Assembly (NCBI GenBank): GCA_964016885.1
Contig: OZ024744.1
Location: forward strand, 68,017,551-68,081,550
Direction: 5' to 3'
DNA length: 64,000 nucleotides
Origin: Eledone cirrhosa
Taxonomy: Eukaryota; Mollusca; Cephalopoda; Octopoda; Eledonidae
Position 1 is the stretch's first letter; each line of letters opens with the position of its first letter. This document shows positions 59,101 to 64,000 of this stretch, one piece after another. The notes beneath the pieces are model-generated. The model did not search any database and was not told the DNA's origin. It worked only from the letters and a program-made list of their open reading frames with translations. A program made the position numbers and the translations under genes.

Positions 59101-60469
59101 AAAATATTAGCATGTGGCAGCCCTCGTTTTTGCCATTCGACGGTGAACATGTCACATTTTACAGGCCCAAATACCTGACTTTTTTTTTATTAAAGCCATG
59201 AGTTTAGCCAGTTTCAGTCTGAACACTCTGGCAATGAGGTCATGTCTGTTCGAATAATTTTGCCCAGGAAAAAGTTCACGGGCTACATTCCGATTCATAT
59301 GTCTATAGCATTAATCTGTTATATGAAGTGTTATTTTGCGGGTTGTTATTTGCAATAAGCCGATTGAAAATGCCCCAGATAAACCGTATGCCAATACGGA
59401 ACGCTCAATACGGAACGCTCCACTGCAGTGTTGTCATATAGGGAGTGAAGAGCGACAGAGAGAGTAAAGCAGTTAAATTATAGAGAGGGGGAATATACGG
59501 AACGCTCCACTTGATCATATACATTGTTTCTCTCTCTCTGCAGTGTTGTCATATATGGAGTGAAGAGCGACAGAGAGAGTAGAGCAGTTAAACTATAAAG
59601 AGGAGGAATGATCATGATCTATTTTTGCCCTTATTGTTGATTGATTTGAAATTTTTTTGCTTCTTGACATCTGTTGCTTTTTAATATTTGTTATTTGATG
59701 TAAAATGTAAGTACGTGTATGTAAAATGTAACGTTGAGAGAGCAGTATGTATTTAGTGTTATCGGCTTTTTAAATTTTGATATTTGATGTATGAGTGTCG
59801 CTTAATTATCAAAGTTTTTTTCGCGTTCCCGAACGAAGAGGGGGAATGATCTATTATAGAGAGAGGGAAGAGTTACGGAGAGAGTGAAGTTAAGTAGCCA
59901 TAAGGAGGTGTGTTAAACCTCGAAGCATGAAGAGAGTAAAGCAGTTAAATTATAGAGAGGGGGAATAATTTATTGTAGAGAGAGGGAAGAGCGACGGAGA
60001 GAGTAAAGCTATGGTTGTTGTATAAATCGATGTGTTGCTTAGGTTTCAAAGTTTGTGTCGCGTTCCTTCAAAAGAAGTTTTGTCGTTGTTCTAAACTGTA
60101 ATGGTGATAGGGTAGTAGACGGAGGCAGTAACCTTTTAAAGAGAGTTGCAGAGGAGATTGAGAATGGAGTAGAGGAAAGGATGAACCTTTTAAAGAGAGT
60201 TGCAACATGTATGTAGTTTCATATATTTTTTGATGGTAGTAGTGAGAGGAATGAAGCGTGTAAGAGAGAGGGTTACAGCATGTATTTAGTTTTATCGATT
60301 TTTTTTATAGAAGCAGGACATTTTTGGCAAAAATAATTACGTATTGACCTGACTTGGTAAATTTGGAGCACATTGGGGAAACATCATCAAAATCGGTAGA
60401 GAAATGTGGAAATGCATAAAAATCATACACACACACAGACAGACATCTACCGTTTTATATATAGAGAGA
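56120..60469 (-). mobile_element. Helitron, 4.35 kb, both ends defined
   Basis: On the minus strand it starts TCTCTCTATATATAAAACGG after A (60470). It ends with hairpin CCCG-agcaacgc-CGGG, ctaaactg and CTAG at 56123-56120, before T. The empty-site homologue at 52330-52392 is continuous across the junction. Rolling-circle transposons insert between A and T without target duplication, as here. The 5' 1.2 kb (59290-60469) is non-coding and contains a subrepeat ('gtgaagagcgacagagagag') at least four times. Confidence 0.92.
56421..59285 (-). pseudogene. Helitron Rep-helicase
   Basis: A HUH endonuclease fused to a Pif1-type helicase, which would nick and unwind the element for rolling-circle transposition. 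Rep: SNRHDLIARVFRLKLAKLM, then FTVEWQKRGLPHANIL where the HUH motif has Asn for its second His, followed by a TAG. A frameshift lies near 58960. The next piece has NRWVVPYCPLLL and the double-Tyr KYICKYVNKGSD. The helicase has Walker A GATGKT, Walker [31 protein letters not shown] and LYVACSRVG. In-frame stops at 57806 and 57257 and a frameshift between 56876 and 56813 kill it. Confidence 0.9.
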
Positions 60470-60717
60470 TTTAAAACATATTTGTTATGTTATTCTACTG
60501 TAAATTTATTCATATGTTCTGTTTATATTTTCATTCTGAAAGAATTACAAACGATTTGTAATGTTATTTATACAACTGTGAATAAAATATTTTCTTTTAT
60601 ATTTACCTTCGCTAGAACGCTGTCTTGTTGACATGTTGACAAAGTCTCCCTCTCTCTGTGTTGTCTGACAGTGCTCTCTCTCTCTCTCTTTCTTGTGTTA
60701 TCCATGTTGAAAGAAAT
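60470..60717 (+). repeat. Repeat segment right of Helitron and CT tract
   Basis: 60470-60600 is the other half of the repeat described at 52290, ending 'ctgtgaataaaat'. A CT tract lies at 60650-60690. Confidence 0.6.
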
Positions 60718-63700
60718 AATAATAATAATGATTTCATTTATTGGTCACAAGGGCCAACATATAGGGGACAATTCAAAAGACTGGGACAGTGGGGGTTTAC
60801 ATACACAATATGTAAACAATATAAATAACAATAACAAAATAACAAGAAAAATACAAGAAAAATTCCCCAATAGGGAGGATAACCACCCAGGGTTCACTCA
60901 GGTACCCCACCAATTCTGTATGACCCAACTCTTCGAGAGCACATGGAAAGGTCACCCTTCTCCTCCTCAAATTCACTCACCTACAGGCGCATGATCAGAG
61001 TAGGCCCACTCACATAGGCCATTCTCGCCACATTCACCCACCATTCAGCAAATGTACTGAGGGGAAGCACTTCTCTCTCCACCCTCACCTTCCTTTCCAA
61101 GTGAAACTTGAAAAAGTTGAAAAGTGTCTGCCTTCAGTCCTTTCAACCTGGTCCACCATACAACCTCTTTCGCTACTGCCACCAGACAGAGGAAAATTGC
61201 CTGCCCATTCTTGCCAAAAGAAGGCGGCGGGTCGATCTTCACTATGGACTCGGCCGATAGCCGGATCCATTCTACACGCGACAACAACTGTTTGACATAA
61301 CTCCACAAGTCAGTAATGCACAGACACTGTGCAGAATGGTTTCGTCACTATGCGCGCATCTCGGACAGGTCCGTCTGACAGCACGTCCGTGCCTGTAGAG
61401 TTTATTTCGAACCAGCAGTGCCCCTCGGTAGTACTGCGAAGCGAGGGATTTTTTGAAATTATCCATCGTCCCCGGCTCGAAAGTCCTCCGGAACTGACTG
61501 GTTAGTTCGACTTCATCAACGCCCAGAGCCTCTCCGACTGCGTCGTCGCACTTGCCCACCACTAATCCTCTATAGAACTCGAGAGTGGAAGTTCCACTGA
61601 CCGCATTGCCGGCCTGGTAGAGGGCAGTGGGTGCCTAGCAACATTCCAGATGCCAGTCATGCAGTTTCGGTCTCTTCTTCAACCAGGACTGCAGCTCAGT
61701 CAAAGAAACGAGCTGCAGAAAGACCTGTCTGACAAACGACGACCACACCTGTTCACCGTTTAAGCAGAATATCTGGAGATGCCGCAGTCTCAGCGCATGT
61801 CTGCGCATCATTAGCCACGGCATGCCCAGCCCCCCACGTAGAGGGTGCTGGCAGCAGATGGACCACCCTACCAACGGAACATGTCCCCTCTCCTCCACAA
61901 CAATTTGAAGAGGAACCGTTTCAAGTTGGCAAGGCGCGAACGGGGGCAAGGGACGATGGTCAGGCGGTAGTAGATTACGGATACGATGTACGCTTTTGCC
62001 ACCTCCGCCCGACCTTTCCATAAATAGCTTCCTCGCAGCCCATTTCTGGGTGAGAGTGGCTATCCTGCCCGTCACCTCGTCCCAATTATTATCCACCTGG
62101 AGGTCTGGCCTGAACCAAACCCGGAGCAACTTTACTTGTCCGTCCAGCGTCCAATGACTTGCCTCTCCAGGTGCCGAGTTGCAAGACCACCAACTTTTCC
62201 GGTTAAGTTTTGCTCCCGTCAACCTTTCATATTCCTCCAATAAGTTGCCGACCACCTCGATTTCCGAGGTGTCCGACACCATTACGGTGATGTCGTCCGT
62301 ATAAGCCCACACGGCCTTTCTGTGTCCCGGTTTGAGCGGGATGCTCTGCAAAAGCTCTAGCTTTTGCAGTAAAGGCTCGAGAGTCAATACGTACAGAAGG
62401 GAGGAGAGAGGGTACCCTTGATGGACTGATCGGGAGATCTGAAATGGTTCTGAGAGGTGGCCATTAACTTTGACCACTGAGCAGATGCCGCTATGCATTG
62501 CAGCGATCCAGCTTCTGAAAACGGGGCCGAAGCCAGCTGCCTTGAGGACAGCCTCCAGGTACCAATGGTCGACCCTATCGAATGCTTTCGATTGTTCTAA
62601 ATTGACCAGTGCCCCTCCGAAGTCAGGTTTACACCCTACCCTCTCTATGATGTACCGCATGAGGTGGAGGTTGTCGTGTATGGACCTGGTTGGGATTGCG
62701 CAAGTTTGTGGCTCCCCAACCAAATCCTCGATGACAAGTGCCAACATCTTCACTAACACCTTGGCCAAAATCTTAAACTCTGTGTTGAACAGAGTTATGG
62801 GCCTGAAATTGTCTAATGTGTTCCTCTTGTTCTCATCTTTCCTTATCAGCGTCACTACGCCCCGGCTCACAGAACTGGGAATACTCGCATTCTGCTGCCA
62901 GTTGCAGTAGAGCGCTTCGAGGAGATCGGAGAACAAGTCTGGCATATTTACGTAAAACTCGTAGGACAGAGCATCCAAACCAGGTGACTTGCGCCTCATG
63001 CAGCCGACAAGGGCATCCTGAATCTCGGATGAAGTAATCGGCATTTGCAGCGCTCAGCATAGGCCATCGAGAGTTTCGGCACGCCATTGAGATAGGGACT
63101 GAAGTCCGCCACCTTCTCTGACCCGCCACATCCCCAAAACAACCGAGTAAAATGTTGGCGAAAGGCCTCACACATTCGCTTGGAATCACTCAGCCGGTGT
63201 CCGTCTCGGTCCATCAAAGACCGAATTATGGTTTTATTACCACATTGCGCCTCCGCCACGCGGGCCCATCAAACAACTTTGGTTCCCTCGTTTCTCAGGG
63301 CATGCGCCTTAGCTCTGACAATGCAACCTTGGTGTTTCGCATTGAAGAAATGGTCTAATGCCATTCTCGCCGCTAGCACGTCAGTTGCAATGCCACTACA
63401 AACAGCCTCGTCTAACTTATCTACCAGCTCCCCCTCCTTTCTAGTTTTCTCTAAACCCTATCGACATTACTCTAATCTCTGTTGAGAGCTCCCCCACCAT
63501 CTTTTGTTGACGACTCCCCCTGTCACCTAAATTGTTGACCCGGTCCTTGTAAGCCTTACGTGCCGGAAACGACATGTTCAGCTTCCAGTAACCAGGTTCT
63601 AAACTACGCGTCTTATCTAAGTCGACCATACAGATCACAAACTTGTGATCTGAATAGGTGACTGTTTTAAACCGTGGACAGCTTACACTATTACTGTCTA

Positions 63701-64000
63701 TTTTCCTAATGAATATCCTGTCTATATACGATCTAGATGACCCTATGCGGTTGGTCCAGGTCCACATTGGTGCATTAGGGAAATCTAGTCGGTACCTGTC
63801 AGACAGTTGGAACTGGCTGATCAAGTACTTGAGGTTTTTGCACCCCACCCCCACTCCCCGCTCCTATTGGATTCTCCCACACAGTCCCAACGTGCATCTA
63901 AGATACCGTTCCAGTCCCCCGCTAACAGTAAAGGGCAAGACGTACCCAGGTGTCTAAAGAAGTCCGGCCGTCCTGCCCCAGACGGCCACCAGTTTAAAGG
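60718..64000 (-). mobile_element. Tx1/L1-type LINE, runs off the right edge
   Basis: (ATT)n tail at 60718-60731, 3' UTR starting 'ttattggtcacaagggcc', then ORF2 reading leftwards from beyond 64000. The closest relative in the window is 45637-48895, which lacks the parts present here. Confidence 0.9.
61045..64000 (-). pseudogene. Tx1-type ORF2: endonuclease and RT
   Basis: The endonuclease C-terminal part is visible at the edge: LLAGDWNGILDARWD (GDWN motif), then WTNRIGSSRSYIDRIFI and YSDHKFV (SDH catalytic region). RT frame 63044-61635: SPGLDALSYEFYVNMPDL, LVNLEQSKAFDRVDHW (motif A), HQGYPLSSLLYVLTLEPLL, WAYTDDITVMV (motif C, Thr in place of Ala). Then GGLGMPWLMMRRHAL and, in other frames to 61045, CPRCAHSDETILHSV and WTRLKGLK. 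Frames shift near 63000, 61630 and 61290, so this copy is inactive. ORF1 lies outside. Confidence 0.88.

Overview
The window is animal DNA with no complete host gene that I can recognise. It consists almost entirely of transposable elements, their debris and simple repeats. The repeats point to a cephalopod mollusc, most likely an octopus. They include tRNA-derived SINEs ending in a CAT/ATG tail, the dispersed (CAT)n plus 'ttaacgtccactttcc' tail, and very long TA, GT and ATGT tracts, with several unrelated LINE and Penelope-like families alongside. The organism call is inference from remembered repeat families, not a database result.

Layout. 0-12 kb: tRNA-derived SINEs in both orientations, TTAA-flanked MITEs of one family, a hAT-like MITE, two Tx1-type LINE fragments (3104-3805, 7485-9530), a C-terminal LINE remnant split by a MITE (9872-10720), and a Penelope-type terminal sequence (11040-11290). 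12.5-13.4 kb: a mariner element with both inverted repeats and TA flanks. 13.7-15.6 kb: a 5'-truncated RTE-like LINE with an open 477-codon frame that includes a PHD-type zinc finger. 15.8-26 kb: a 165-bp-arm palindrome, an RTE fragment split by a 470-bp non-autonomous Helitron, a 49-bp minisatellite, SINEs, and a second RTE fragment split by a hAT MITE.

27-41.4 kb is dominated by Penelope-like elements (PLEs). The centre is a 5.9-kb head-to-head palindrome (29443-35382). Its right part carries a YRDD reverse transcriptase and GIY-YIG endonuclease frame broken only at a C homopolymer; its left arm is an inverted, truncated second copy. A second inverted pair (about 36035-41350) encloses a GIY-YIG fragment on + and another YRDD element on -. 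Seven sites with the pattern CTGATGA, hairpin, GAAA resemble the hammerhead-ribozyme core known from PLEs.

41.4-45.6 kb holds long GT and TA tracts, SINE debris and a degraded RT C-terminus. 45.6-48.9 kb is an internally deleted Tx1-type LINE (-). 48.9-52.4 kb is a near-complete RTE-like LINE (-) whose 3' tail abuts the Tx1 ORF1. 52.7-56.0 kb is a decayed RT element with a YLDD motif (+). 56120-60469 is a 4.35-kb Helitron (-) coding a Rep-helicase with stops. 60.7-64.0 kb is another Tx1-type LINE (-) running off the right edge.

The genes do not form a pathway. Functional links are between parasites: RTE machinery probably mobilises the SINEs that share its 3' tail, and autonomous Helitron, piggyBac, hAT and mariner elements elsewhere would be needed to move the short non-coding copies. 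The clearest leads are the paired head-to-head PLE palindromes, the hammerhead-like motif series, the PHD finger inside RTE LINEs, and two Helitrons whose exact borders can be verified inside the window.
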